Part shown: piece by piece, positions 7,915-16,188 of the stretch
Layout of the letters: every line of letters begins with the position of its first letter
How positions within the stretch are numbered: the stretch's first letter is position 1
Assembly (NCBI GenBank): GCA_015296085.1
Contig: DVDT01000009.1
Location: forward strand, 1 to 32,368
DNA: 32,368 nt
Origin: Trichormus sp. M33_DOE_039
Lineage (GTDB): Bacteria > Cyanobacteriota > Cyanobacteriia > Cyanobacteriales > Nostocaceae
Direction of reading: 5' to 3'
Notes under the pieces: model-generated
What the model saw: the letters and a program-made list of their open reading frames with translations, nothing else
What the model was told of the DNA's origin: nothing
The model's database searches: none
Made by a program: the position numbers and the translations under genes

Positions 7915-8511
7915 TTATAGTCCTAACTGCTTTCTCAATTTATCAATAGGTTCTTGCCAGTATTCTTCAAAGCGATAACTTAACAAGCAATCTGCTGATT
8001 TTCCCAGTTTTTCACCTTTGCTGACATTAGCGAAAATCATTTGAGTTTGCTGGGGAGCAAGTAGAGGATAAAGCCATTTGGCTATTTGTAAACTAATTTT
8101 TAGAGAATAACTATAATTTTGCTGGGCAGCGAAGGCTAACACGCCAATTTCTCCGGCGTAGGTAGTATCAAAGCCGAGTAAAACATGAAAAATATCGTGG
8201 GTGACAACGTAGCGTAAAGCAAACACATTACGCCTAGCTACATCCTCAAATTCTGGACTCACGGTGATTGCTTGGAGATGGTGAGCTTGCATATGTTCTG
8301 CATATTCTCGTCCGAATGTGCCTAGGGGATATTGACTTAATTTTTCTACATCAATCGGCGGATGATATCCCTCTAAAGGTTGTAATTTAGCGGCTATTTG
8401 GGGCGCGACTTTAGCACCGAAGAAATCAGATTTGAGAATAGCAAAATCACCAAATCTACCTAATTTTTTAGCTGTCAATAGAGCCTTGAGTGTTTGTAAT
8501 TTTTTGAACAT
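7915..8511 (-). CDS. Coq4-family protein
   Basis: This is a 198-residue protein with the Coq4 metal motif HDxxHx11E seen exactly: His105-Asp106-x-x-His109 and Glu121. Upstream are the family features GTFGREYAEHM and a Pro-Leu-Gly turn. In mitochondria and proteobacteria Coq4 acts in ubiquinone biosynthesis, with evidence that it replaces the C1 carboxyl group of the head-group precursor by a hydroxyl. Cyanobacteria make plastoquinone, not ubiquinone, so the substrate here must differ or the role is unknown. No signal peptide is visible. It sits directly upstream of the P450 on the same strand with a 70-nt gap. Family assignment is firm; function is inferred only from the family. Confidence 0.88.
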   Translation of the reverse strand: MFKKLQTLKALLTAKKLGRFGDFAILKSDFFGAKVAPQIAAKLQPLEGYHPPIDVEKLSQYPLGTFGREYAEHMQAHHLQAITVSPEFEDVARRNVFALRYVVTHDIFHVLLGFDTTYAGEIGVLAFAAQQNYSYSLKISLQIAKWLYPLLAPQQTQMIFANVSKGEKLGKSADCLLSYRFEEYWQEPIDKLRKQLGL

Positions 8512-8642
8512 AACAACTTTGCCATCTCCTCGCTCAACTACTCATTATTGATAGGTTGAGTCGCCGATGCAATTGGTAGGAGTCAACTTGTAGCGGCGGG
8601 TAGTTATTGGGGTGGAAGTTCGCGTTTTGAGTTTCACAGTGT

Positions 8643-9202
8643 TACCGCACAATTGCTGGACACAAGAACTGGGTGTGGTGGGTAGCGTTTAGTCCTAATG
8701 GCCGCACTTTTGCCGCTGGTAGTGCTGTGGAGAGAATCATTAAACTTGGGAGATCCAAACTAGAGAATGTCTCCACGCATTACAAGGACATCAAGATATG
8801 CTGTGGGCGATCGCCTTTAGCCCTGATGGTAAGATATTGGCTAGTACCAGCAGTGACAACACCATCAAACTCTGGGAAGTAGCCAGTGGTAACTGTCTTA
8901 CCACCTTTAAAGGACATGACACTTGGGTAATGTGCGCTGTCTTCAACCCTGAAGGTAATATGTTGGCAGTTGGCGATGGCTACGCTGCAATCACAATTTG
9001 GGATATAGACACAGAACAGCGGATCAAAACATTCAACGTTGAACAGATTTACGAACAAATGAACATCTATGCAGTAACAGGTTTAACCACACCACAAAAA
9101 TCAGCCTTGCTCACTTTAGGATGCTTCTTGCTAAACCCCTCTTGCTCTTCCTACTGTACAAACTTCACAGAGAAAAGAACAATTAACACTTGCGATATTT
9201 GA
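8643..9202 (+). pseudogene. Decayed WD40 repeat gene (C-terminal remnant)
   Basis: Two frames carry consecutive parts of one WD40 protein. From about 8648 to 8760 a blade reads GHKNWVWWVAFSPNGRTFAAG; then, in another frame from about 8767, ECLHALQGHQDMLWAIAFSP, NTIKLWEVASGNCLTTFKGH and NMLAVGDGYAAITIWDIDTE follow. A frameshift near 8755-8767 joins them. The end (EQIYEQMNIYAVTGLTTPQK, then SALLTLG) is the same type of tail as in the WD40 gene at the left edge, but it runs on past the usual end into unrelated residues to a stop at 9200-9202, overlapping the 3' end of the DUF4360 gene. No start or 5' part is visible. It is a relic of a STAND/WD40-type gene. Confidence 0.8.
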
Positions 9203-9803
9203 TGTGATAAACCAAACCACGGTGTGCAAGGTCAAATGAGTCAACAGTTGCTATTCCTGAGCCACTGGCTGTCATCGCAGCATTTACCCGCATATTTATA
9301 CTGTCACCACAGCGAGACCAAACATCAGCCACAGTTGCTAATTCGTGTCGAACGTTATAGTTGCTTTCACCTCTAAATGTTTTAGCAAATACAGGCCCAC
9401 GCTGACCAGCAAAAAAGTATTCTGCTCTTAAATTACCGCTTGTACCGGGAGCAACATAACCCCGAAAATCAGCATCATAGAAAGAAACTTGAAAACCTTG
9501 GGGAACTTTAATCGGAATGCTCATATTACAGCTTTTGCGTCTTTCTGAACGCTGGCTTGCGTCAGCGACAAATTCATCAAATAGAATAGTTAGCTCTTGA
9601 CCATCAGGACTAACGCTCACACTAGCAGTTCCGCCAGGACAACCATTACCGCCGTAATTTGCACCGAGAATTTGCACACTAGTGGTATTGGCAAAAGCAG
9701 GATTAACAAAAGCAGGGCCAACCGAAGCAGTCATAAGTGTAGCCGCAGCCATGACAGATTGAGCAAACTTAACAGATGTTTGCTTGAAGTTTTGACTCTT
9801 CAT
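9183..9803 (-). CDS. Secreted DUF4360 protein
   Basis: This 206-residue protein has an N-terminal signal peptide: Lys near the start, a hydrophobic core around residues 14-32 and a likely AFA/N cleavage near 39. The mature part has the DUF4360 hallmarks GGNGCPGGTASVSVSPDG, a LTILFDEF strand, SCNMSIPIKVPQGFQV and DFRGYVAPG. Four cysteines (in GNGCP, KSCNM, SRCGD and the C-terminal RKC) suggest two disulfides in an exported beta-rich domain. The family is common in fungi and scattered in cyanobacteria, function unknown. The gene stands alone between a WD40 pseudogene and a non-coding region. Confidence 0.87.
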   Translation of the reverse strand: MKSQNFKQTSVKFAQSVMAAATLMTASVGPAFVNPAFANTTSVQILGANYGGNGCPGGTASVSVSPDGQELTILFDEFVADASQRSERRKSCNMSIPIKVPQGFQVSFYDADFRGYVAPGTSGNLRAEYFFAGQRGPVFAKTFRGESNYNVRHELATVADVWSRCGDSINMRVNAAMTASGSGIATVDSFDLAHRGLVYHIKYRKC

Positions 9804-10435
9804 AACTCACCTTATATGGGTATATTTAACAATGTTGTTGGAAAATTTTGAACTCAGCCGAGTACGTCAATTTTCGTAGTTTCCATGACTAGGCGGAGTG
9901 TAAATTTGTTTCCTGATTAAACAAACTTCGTTTTTTTAGAAGAAACTTAACTAAATATAGGCAGTTTAACGTCATCAAGCTGAGAAATGTGACTTAGTTA
10001 AAAATTACTCACAATCCTTGTCTAATCTACGTTATGAGCCAAGCAAAGAATATAAACCCATCTTCACTAAGATGTCAGTAGAACTACTACAGCCCAGAGA
10101 GCAATGCAAAAATCTTAAAGAAAGTTGTAATATCAATTCAAAATAGCCTACGGCGTTGTGTAGCAAAGGCTTGCGCATCCTACAAAATTCAAAATTAAGA
10201 AAGCCAGATTTGGCAAGGGCTTTTAAGTTTATATCTGTTGCCGAATTTAGGATAATTGGTATAAGGAAGCAGAAGAGGTAGAAGCCAAAGGCATTAATTT
10301 CCTTTCCCAACACCCAATGCCCGATACCCCTTTACAAAAAACCATTAAACTTCGTTGCAAATTAAGAAGCTGAGTAAAACAACATGATAAGTTTCTATGA
10401 TGTGAAGCAACAGCACTAGAGATAAGGAGAATACA
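9804..10435. other. Non-coding region between DUF4360 gene and a small gene
   Basis: It contains a 7-bp hairpin (tttgttt/aaacaaa, 9905-9925) followed by seven T residues at 9931-9937 on the plus strand; a small dispersed repeat at 10131-10196 in which an 'attcaaaat' motif flanks cctacggcgttgtgtag...gcatcctac; and no convincing gene. An open frame on the minus strand at 10032-10313 has no recognisable domain and I leave it out. Confidence 0.5.
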
Positions 10436-10642
10436 GTGGCAATGGAATCAAATTTATCCCAGAGCGCGTCTTTAACAAAAGAAGATATTAGTGAATACGT
10501 TGCCCATCTACAGTTGCACATGACTCTGCAAGCTCGCAATCTGGTTCCAACCCTCAAGCCCACACAGGAAGACAGTCGAGAACAATTGTTACATCAAACC
10601 CAAGCCACCTTTGAAAAGCTGGTTTCTCGTCAGGGTTTGTAG
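10436..10642 (+). CDS. Small conserved-looking protein of unknown function
   Basis: This is a 68-residue, Gln/Leu-rich, probably helical protein (LTKEDISEYVAHLQLHMTLQ, ending ATFEKLVSRQGL). I do not recognise its family. It looks real: GTG at 10436 follows AAGGAGA with a 7-nt spacing, and a strong terminator hairpin lies 43 nt after the stop. No signal peptide, membrane segment or cysteine is present. It is monocistronic. An internal ATG two codons later is an alternative start. Confidence 0.7.
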   Translation: MAMESNLSQSASLTKEDISEYVAHLQLHMTLQARNLVPTLKPTQEDSREQLLHQTQATFEKLVSRQGL

Positions 10643-10684
10643 TTAAGAAAAAATATAATTAACAAAAAAAGCAAATAAAATGGA

Positions 10685-10737
10685 AGCAGATTCTGTTGAG
10701 TGAACCTCAAAAGTTGACTCAGCAAGTCTGCTTTTTC
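10685..10737 (+). terminator. Intrinsic terminator after the small gene
   Basis: A stem of about 15 pairs with one bulge (agcaga...ttgagt / actcagcaa...tctgct) has a 15-nt loop and is followed by TTTTC. Confidence 0.85.
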
Positions 10738-10849
10738 TAATTTTTAAGTATCTTAGTGACCAAAATCACCCTTTTGGAGCAATGGCAAAGAACGGAAAGC
10801 CGTTAAGATAATTGCAGCAGTTCCTCTGTTCCCAGTTAGTTAAGGCTAC

Positions 10850-12106
10850 ATGGCAGCCCACATTAAAATGAATTCCTTACTTCCCCAAAACCTCAGCGTT
10901 GTCATCCGGCCAGTCCAATACCGGGATCTGGATGGAATTGAGCGCATATCTCAAGAGTCTTTTGCCGCCTTGTCTCCTGAAGGGGCTAACTTTGTCAACC
11001 AGCAAATGCAATCGCTGCATCGCTGGTATGGCTTAATCAGATTTTTGAGTTGGTTTCCCAACCCGCTACAATATCGTTTCTGTGCCTATGTAGCCGAACA
11101 GGGGCGAATGCTATTAGGAATGATTCAAGTATCACCGTTTAATCGAACACGCACCACTTGGCGCGTTGATCGGGTGATGTTGGATCGGGGTGCTGATAAG
11201 CAAGTAATTGGTTCGCAACTCTTACGCCACTGTTTCGAGTCAATTTTAGAAGCTCGGACTTGGTTATTAGAAGTTAATGTCAATGATCTAGAGGCGTTGG
11301 CATTGTATCGCCAAAATGGATTCCAGCGTCTAGCAGAAATGACTTACTGGGAAATAGGGCCGGAACTGCTCACCGAACTAGCGCAAGCTGAACCAGACTT
11401 GCCTAATCTCCTACCTGTAAGCAACGCTGATGCTCAGTTACTCTATCAGCTAGATACAGCCTCAATGCCACCGCTAGTGCGTCAGGTGTTTGATCGCAAT
11501 AACCGCGACTTTAAAACCAGCTTGTTTGGTGCATTGGCCGATGCTGTCAAACAATGGATAACAAAAACTGAAGTAGTCAGTGGCTATGTGTTTGAACCCC
11601 AACGCAAAGCCGCCATAGGTTATTTTCAGGTACAACTTGATCGCAAAGGCGAAAATCCCCACGTTGCTACCCTCACTGTTCACCCTGCCTATACTTGGTT
11701 GTATCCAGAGTTATTAGCGCAGTTGGCTCGCATTGCCCAAGATTTTCCCCAACAAGGATTAAAACTTGCTTCTTCTGACTATCAGCCAGAAAGAGAAGAG
11801 TATTTAGAACAGATTGGTGCAAAACGCATAGAACATACATTAATCATGTCGCGCTCCGTTTGGCACAAACTCCGAGAATCCAAATTTGTCTCCTTAGAGG
11901 GAATTCAATGGACTGACGTATTGCAAGGCTTACAGCCAGCTCGTAAACCCATACCTGGCGGCATGTCCTGGGCAGAAGTCAGACAGCAACAAGCCACCGA
12001 AATTCCCATCAAGCACCAATCAGAATCAGTAACATTTGGCAGCAAAAATGGTCACATCGAGCCAGTTTGTCATCAGGAATTGACAGATGAACAGCAGGAG
12101 AATTAA
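10850..12106 (+). CDS. GNAT-family N-acetyltransferase
   Basis: This 418-residue protein has an N-terminal GNAT fold: IRPVQYRDLDGIERISQESF for the first strand and helix, a central RFCAYVAEQGRMLLGMIQVS, and ARTWLLEVNVNDLEALALYRQNGF, the typical motif B with the ALALYRQNGF helix. The second half looks like a further degenerate acetyltransferase-like region (GYFQVQLDRKG...ATLTVHPAY). The C-terminal ~60 residues are polar and Gln/Glu rich. The substrate is unknown. ATG at 10850 has AAGG 5 nt upstream; ATG at 10868 is an alternative. Downstream is ruvX, 164 bp away across a repeat-containing spacer. Confidence 0.85.
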   Translation: MAAHIKMNSLLPQNLSVVIRPVQYRDLDGIERISQESFAALSPEGANFVNQQMQSLHRWYGLIRFLSWFPNPLQYRFCAYVAEQGRMLLGMIQVSPFNRTRTTWRVDRVMLDRGADKQVIGSQLLRHCFESILEARTWLLEVNVNDLEALALYRQNGFQRLAEMTYWEIGPELLTELAQAEPDLPNLLPVSNADAQLLYQLDTASMPPLVRQVFDRNNRDFKTSLFGALADAVKQWITKTEVVSGYVFEPQRKAAIGYFQVQLDRKGENPHVATLTVHPAYTWLYPELLAQLARIAQDFPQQGLKLASSDYQPEREEYLEQIGAKRIEHTLIMSRSVWHKLRESKFVSLEGIQWTDVLQGLQPARKPIPGGMSWAEVRQQQATEIPIKHQSESVTFGSKNGHIEPVCHQELTDEQQEN

Positions 12107-12140
12107 GGACTGGGGACTGGAGGAGCAGGAGAGGAAAAAT

Positions 12141-12240
12141 CCAATGACGGCAGTTGCTACAAGTCGGGAAACCCGCCGACACTTGCGACAAGTCGGGCAT
12201 TGCCCGCCCAACGCAGTGTCTCCCCAACGCACTGCCTCCC
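12141..12240. repeat. Dispersed GC-rich Nostoc intergenic repeat
   Basis: It contains two 'caagtcggg' units followed by small hairpins (cgggaaacccg; cgggcattgcccg) and the tract aacgcagtgtctccccaacgcactgcctcccc. It is typical of mobile-looking spacer repeats in Nostocales and has no coding content. Confidence 0.65.
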
Positions 12241-12270
12241 CAATGCTCAAGACCATTGACTAATTAACTA

Positions 12271-12732
12271 ATGACCACCAAATATATATCAGCATTGGGA
12301 TTAGATGTAGGTCGCAAACGTATCGGTATTGCGGGGTGCGATCGCACAGGATTAATCGCTACAGGAATCACTACTCTGGAGAGGACATCCTTTGAGCGAG
12401 ATGTGGCGCAAATCCTCAACTTAGTTAATGAGCGTCAAGTGCAGTTACTAGTTGTGGGTTTACCTTATTCAATGGATGGTTCTTTGGGGTTTCAGGCTCG
12501 TCAGGTACAAAAATTTGCCAATAGACTCTCTAAAGCTTTACAACTGCCAATAGAGTACGTCGATGAGCGATTAACTTCTTTTCAAGCCGAGCAACTACTG
12601 ATAGCAGAAAATCGCTCGCCCTCACGTCATAAAGGATTAATAGACCGCAAAGCCGCAGCTATAATTTTGCAGCAGTGGTTAGACAGTAAACGAGCTATTA
12701 TTCACAGTTCAGAGATAGCCTTAGAGTATTGA
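12271..12732 (+). CDS. ruvX: RuvX/YqgF pre-16S rRNA nuclease (Holliday junction resolvase-like)
   Basis: This is a 153-residue RNase H-fold protein of normal family length. Conserved motifs are LGLDVGRKRIGIA (first acidic residue), VVGLPYSMDGS, YVDERLTSFQAE (second acidic residue) and DRKAAAIILQQWL (third). The family matures 16S rRNA and was earlier proposed as a Holliday junction resolvase. The start ATG lies inside an ACTAATG heptamer, overlapping an upstream TAA as TAATG, and I see no Shine-Dalgarno sequence. The following gene encodes a DUF3727 protein, as in other cyanobacteria. Confidence 0.94.
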   Translation: MTTKYISALGLDVGRKRIGIAGCDRTGLIATGITTLERTSFERDVAQILNLVNERQVQLLVVGLPYSMDGSLGFQARQVQKFANRLSKALQLPIEYVDERLTSFQAEQLLIAENRSPSRHKGLIDRKAAAIILQQWLDSKRAIIHSSEIALEY

Positions 12733-12872
12733 TACCTTTTAACATGATATTCTGAAAGCTGTTACACAGCAGTTGTATTTAAGTCTAAAGCTATTTGCTT
12801 GACATAATTAGTCATAAAACAGCAAAGCGATTTTCACAACTGTTGGTACTTATCAAGTTTTATCCCTTAGCT

Positions 12873-13445
12873 ATGTTTTCTTCTCCATTTTCTGAAAATA
12901 ACGATCAAGCTCCCACAGGTTCCATCACTTTGACTGATGATAAGGGGCGAACCCTTGAATGTTACATAGAACGTTCGCTTTCAGCAGATGGACAAGAATA
13001 TGTTCTGTTGCTTCCAATCGATTCATCCATCGAAATTTTTGCTTGGGAAGGTGAAGGTGAAGAAGAAGAAGCCGTTCTAGTAGAAGATGATGATATCATT
13101 GACGAAATTTTTAGTACGGCTCAGGCTGTCTTAGCGGAACAGAACTTGGTACTTAAAAATACTGCTTACGCTTTGACCGTGGCTGGTGATTTACCACCCG
13201 TAGAAGAATCAGATCTGTTTACTCTAGAAATCGAAGACGAAGAAGCAGATTTAGAACCGGAGCAGTTGCAATTAATCACTACCTTCTATCACCACGAGCA
13301 GGAATACGCAATCTATACACCCCTTGATCCACTGTTGTTTTTCGCTAGACTATCAAAAACTGGCGAACCTGTACTACTATCTCCGGAAGAGTTTCGGGAA
13401 GTGCAACCACTCTTAGAAGACCAACTTTTTAACGAAGTTGAATAA
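12873..13445 (+). CDS. DUF3727 domain protein (DUF1292-like N-terminus)
   Basis: With the ATG at 12873 (MFSSPFSEN) this is 190 residues; a TTG at 12795 in the same frame is less likely. The first part, SITLTDDKGRTLECYIERSL then EYVLLLPID, reads like a DUF1292 beta-domain; a long acidic middle (EGEGEEEEAVLVEDDD) and a second domain (TTFYHHEQEYAIYTPLDPLL) follow. The protein is very acidic and soluble. Function is unknown. Context: in Bacillus the DUF1292 gene yrzB follows the ruvX homologue yrrK, and here DUF3727 follows ruvX, so the linkage seems old. The gap to ruvX is 140 bp. Confidence 0.87.
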   Translation: MFSSPFSENNDQAPTGSITLTDDKGRTLECYIERSLSADGQEYVLLLPIDSSIEIFAWEGEGEEEEAVLVEDDDIIDEIFSTAQAVLAEQNLVLKNTAYALTVAGDLPPVEESDLFTLEIEDEEADLEPEQLQLITTFYHHEQEYAIYTPLDPLLFFARLSKTGEPVLLSPEEFREVQPLLEDQLFNEVE

Positions 13446-13906
13446 AATGTAAAATTTCTAATTAAAAATTAAAATCTGGTATTTTCTTCATAGGATTTTG
13501 CAATTTTTAATTAAAGATTTTCAATAAAACAGCTAAATTTTAGTCCCAGAGTCAAGCAGTTATCATGGCTCAGGGTCTATTTGTTATGTACATAAGTTTA
13601 AGTTACGCTGGAAATTATACTAGGGCATTGGGCATTGTGAAATTATTAATGACTATTGCCCTTACGGGTAATCTTCCCTTCTCTACGAGAGGCTGCGCCA
13701 ACGGGACGCTCCACGAACGAGAAACTTTCGGGGAATGCCAGTTGCTCATGGGGAAACCACGTCAATTGCTCTAAGTGGGGAAACCCTTTCAGCAGTTCTA
13801 CTCCTCTGGGGAAGCAAGCTACATCGGGGAAACCCCCTTCCATGCGGCACGCTCCTACATCGCTAACGCCACCGTAGTGGCTCCTCTACGTAGCCTTTGC
13901 TGGCTC
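13446..13906. other. Repeat-rich spacer between DUF3727 gene and yqeG
   Basis: It contains an AT-rich segment (13446-13545) with inverted 'aatttttaatt' motifs, then about 250 bp of dispersed repeat (from 13657) including the 52-bp unit at 13669-13720, hairpin-forming segments such as gccaccgtagtggc, and heptamer-like repeats just before yqeG. Frames predicted here are repeat-derived. Confidence 0.65.
13669..13720. repeat. 52-bp dispersed repeat, copy 1
   Basis: It starts taatcttcccttctctacga and ends ccacgaacga. It matches 20307-20358 in 51 of 52 positions, and weaker similarity continues beyond. Copies lie in two unrelated intergenic spacers 6.6 kb apart. Confidence 0.9.
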
Positions 13907-13941
13907 ACTAATAACTATTGACTGATGACTATATAACTATG
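13907..13941 (+). repeat. ACTAATG-like heptamer run ending in the yqeG start codon
   Basis: Five 7-mers (actaata, actattg, actgatg, actatat, aactatg) end exactly with the ATG at 13939-13941. This is the degenerate form of the array upstream of proB. Confidence 0.7.
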
Positions 13942-14478
13942 ACTTGGAACAAGTTCTTACAGCCAGATTTGATTTTGGGTAGTTCTATCTTGAATCTCAC
14001 CCCTGAGATTATTCAACATTATGGACTGAAAGGGCTAGTGTTGGATGTGGATGAAACTTTAGTTCCAATTACGGTAGGAGAAGCTTCGCCAGAACTGAAA
14101 AGCTGGGTGGAGCAGGTACGCACCTACACAGCACTATGGTTGGTAAGCAATAACTTAAGCGAAGTCCGAATTGGTAGCATTGCCCGTTCTTTAAACTTGC
14201 CATATTACCTAGGCGCGGCCAAGCCCTCCCGCAGAAAAATTCGCTCTGCACTCCAGGCGATGGATTTACCAGTGCATCAGGTGGGAATGGTAGGCGATCG
14301 CTTGTTTACTGATGTTTTGGCAGGAAATCGTTTAGGGATGTTTACAATTTTGGTAGAACCCATTGTTCACCCTGATGCTGTCTTGCGTTCTCATCCCATT
14401 CGTAACTTTGAGGTGTGGTTCTCAGAAATATTGGGAGCTTCGATTATTGCCCAGGATACAAAAATTCACAAAGATTGA
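13939..14478 (+). CDS. yqeG: YqeG-family HAD phosphatase
   Basis: This is a 179-residue class III HAD protein. Motif I is LVLDVDETLVP (DxDxT), motif II is WLVSNN, the motif III Lys is in AAKPSRRKI, and motif IV is MVGDRLFTDVLAGNRLG. The YqeG family acts as a phosphatase; a plastid relative is a phosphatidylglycerophosphate phosphatase, so a role in phosphatidylglycerol synthesis is plausible. I choose ATG 13939 (MTWNKFLQPDL) over a TTG at 13918 because homologues start near WNKFLQPD and the heptamer run ends there. It is followed by a small hairpin and then proB. Confidence 0.9.
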   Translation: MTWNKFLQPDLILGSSILNLTPEIIQHYGLKGLVLDVDETLVPITVGEASPELKSWVEQVRTYTALWLVSNNLSEVRIGSIARSLNLPYYLGAAKPSRRKIRSALQAMDLPVHQVGMVGDRLFTDVLAGNRLGMFTILVEPIVHPDAVLRSHPIRNFEVWFSEILGASIIAQDTKIHKD

Positions 14479-14567
14479 TGAATGCTTAAAAAAACTAAAT
14501 CTAAAAAAATAATTAAGAAAGCCGAGGAATTACAAAAAATCGCAGAATATAAGTATTAATAACATCG

Positions 14568-14587
14568 GGGTCAGCAAAAAAAGACCC
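14568..14587 (+). terminator. Weak hairpin after yqeG
   Basis: gggtc/gaccc with a 10-nt A-rich loop lies 90 nt after the stop. There is no T tract, so termination is doubtful. Confidence 0.35.
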
Positions 14588-14616
14588 TAGCGCATAACAA
14601 ACACATATAAACTAGT

Positions 14617-14654
14617 AAAGCGTCAGCCTTCTCTTGTGGAGAGACTGACGCTTT
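14617..14654 (+). terminator. Hairpin upstream of proB
   Basis: A 10-bp perfect stem (aaagcgtcag / ctgacgcttt) has an inner tctc/gaga stem. The T-rich flank is short (gtagttt). It is a likely terminator for yqeG transcripts, or a leader structure for proB. Confidence 0.6.
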
Positions 14655-14699
14655 GTAGTTTAACTATGAGTCAATAGTCCAATGTTGATACTTTGTGTA

Positions 14700-14748
14700 A
14701 CTAATGACTAATAACTAATGACTAATGATTAATGACTAATGACTAATG
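14700..14748 (+). repeat. Seven ACTAATG heptamers, the last containing the proB start codon
   Basis: There are seven exact 7-bp periods from 14700 to 14748 with two single-base variants (actaata, attaatg). The final ATG (14746-14748) is the proB start. Because of the period, an ATG in one heptamer reads ATG-ACT-AAT-GAC-TAA and its stop overlaps the ATG two heptamers on (TAATG). Confidence 0.92.
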
Positions 14749-15855
14749 GCCAAAACAATCGTTGTCAAAATCGGTACATCTAGTCTCACTCAACCTCAGA
14801 CTGGACAACTAGCACTTTCCACGATCGCCACCTTAGCAGAGACCTTGACTTATTTGAGACAGCAAGGTCATCGAGTGATCTTAGTGTCTTCTGGAGCGGT
14901 GGGAGTTGGTTGTGCGCGTTTAGGTTTAACCGAAAGACCCAAAGCGATCGCACTCAAACAGGCGGTAGCAGCAGTTGGTCAAGGGCGATTAATGCGGGTG
15001 TATGATGATTTATTCACGACCTTGCAACAACCAATTGCTCAAGTCTTGCTCACTCGCAGTGATTTAGTCCAACGTAGCCGCTATCTTAATGTCTACAACA
15101 CATTTGGGGAACTACTGGGATTGGGCGTAATTCCGATAGTTAATGAAAATGATACGGTCGCTGTCGATGAACTGAAATTTGGTGACAATGATACCCTATC
15201 AGCATTGGTTGCCAGTCTAGTTGAAGCAGATTGGTTATTTTTGCTTACTGATGTTGATAAGTTGTATTCTGCTGATCCTCGTTCTGTACCCGATGCTCAA
15301 CCAATTTCTTTGGTGACTAGCATGAAAGAACTAGCAGAATTACAAGTGCAAACAGGCTCTCAAGGTTCGCAATGGGGTACTGGTGGGATGTTGACAAAAA
15401 TCTCGGCGGCGAGAATTGCGATCGCCGCGGGAGTGCGTACTGTGATTACACAGGGAAGATTTCCTCGGAACATCGAAAAGATTTTAGCAGGGGAAGCCAT
15501 AGGTACGCATTTTCAACCCCAACCAGAACCAACGTCTGCTCGTAAACGCTGGATTGCCTATGGTCTTGTACCAACGGGAAAATTATATTTAGATACTGGA
15601 GCGATCGCCGCTATTGTAGAAGCCGGAAAATCTTTATTACCAGCTGGGATTAAAGCCGTTGAAGGCGAATTTGACAGCCAAGATGCTGTGCAATTATGTG
15701 ATCTCAACGGTCAAGAAATTGCCAGAGGACTAGTCAACTACAATAGCACCGACCTGCAAAAGATTTGCGGTTATCATTCAAGAGACATTCTCAATATCTT
15801 GGGTTACGTCGGTGCGGAAACCGTCATTCATCGAGATAACTTAGTTCTCACCTAA
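14746..15855 (+). CDS. proB: Glutamate 5-kinase
   Basis: ProB phosphorylates L-glutamate to gamma-glutamyl phosphate, the first and feedback-controlled step of proline synthesis. This 369-residue protein has the amino acid kinase domain ([10 protein letters not shown] at the N-terminus, [54 protein letters not shown]) and a C-terminal PUA domain (~residues 275-369: [25 protein letters not shown]). This is the normal two-domain length. The start codon is the last ATG of a heptamer array and no Shine-Dalgarno sequence precedes it. proA is not adjacent. A hairpin terminator follows directly. Confidence 0.96.
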   Translation: MAKTIVVKIGTSSLTQPQTGQLALSTIATLAETLTYLRQQGHRVILVSSGAVGVGCARLGLTERPKAIALKQAVAAVGQGRLMRVYDDLFTTLQQPIAQVLLTRSDLVQRSRYLNVYNTFGELLGLGVIPIVNENDTVAVDELKFGDNDTLSALVASLVEADWLFLLTDVDKLYSADPRSVPDAQPISLVTSMKELAELQVQTGSQGSQWGTGGMLTKISAARIAIAAGVRTVITQGRFPRNIEKILAGEAIGTHFQPQPEPTSARKRWIAYGLVPTGKLYLDTGAIAAIVEAGKSLLPAGIKAVEGEFDSQDAVQLCDLNGQEIARGLVNYNSTDLQKICGYHSRDILNILGYVGAETVIHRDNLVLT

Positions 15856-15861
15856 AAAGAA

Positions 15862-15885
15862 AAACCCCGCTAGAGTTCGGGGTTT
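15862..15885 (+). terminator. Terminator of proB
   Basis: A perfect 8-bp GC-rich stem (aaaccccg / cggggttt) with an 8-nt loop begins 6 nt after the stop codon. The T tract is only the three T of the stem. Confidence 0.75.
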
Positions 15886-15965
15886 AGGATAGTTTGGCCG
15901 CATTATGTTCCACTGGTGAGGCTGTATAACCTTATTAAGCTATGTAAATATATGCTTTGAAAAAA

Positions 15966-15981
15966 GGTAGGAAATCCTACC
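15966..15981 (-). terminator. Small hairpin with T tract on the minus strand
   Basis: ggtagg-aaat-cctacc is followed, on the minus strand, by TTTTTTC. It would stop leftward transcripts from the ruvC/array side before proB. No minus-strand gene lies immediately upstream. Confidence 0.4.
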
Positions 15982-16188
15982 CTTGTAAAAAGCTTATCTT
16001 TTAGCCTGCATCAAATATCACACAGGCATTTGACAGAGATATTACAATCCGATGAAATTTCTGTGTAAATATGACTGTGGAGCTTGTACCAATCAGCTTG
16101 AGTCGAACAAGACAAGCGATCGCTGCACGTTTAGAGATGCTATCATGGCGTAAGGAAACTTAGCCTAAATAGCTTCCTAAATTCACCA

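Noticed and set aside
10032-10313. 93-codon minus-strand frame
   Set aside because: It crosses a dispersed repeat and shows no domain or ribosome binding site.
13565-13877. Open frames in the spacer before yqeG
   Set aside because: They arise from the dispersed GC-rich repeat; the same translation type appears at the second repeat near 20.4 kb.
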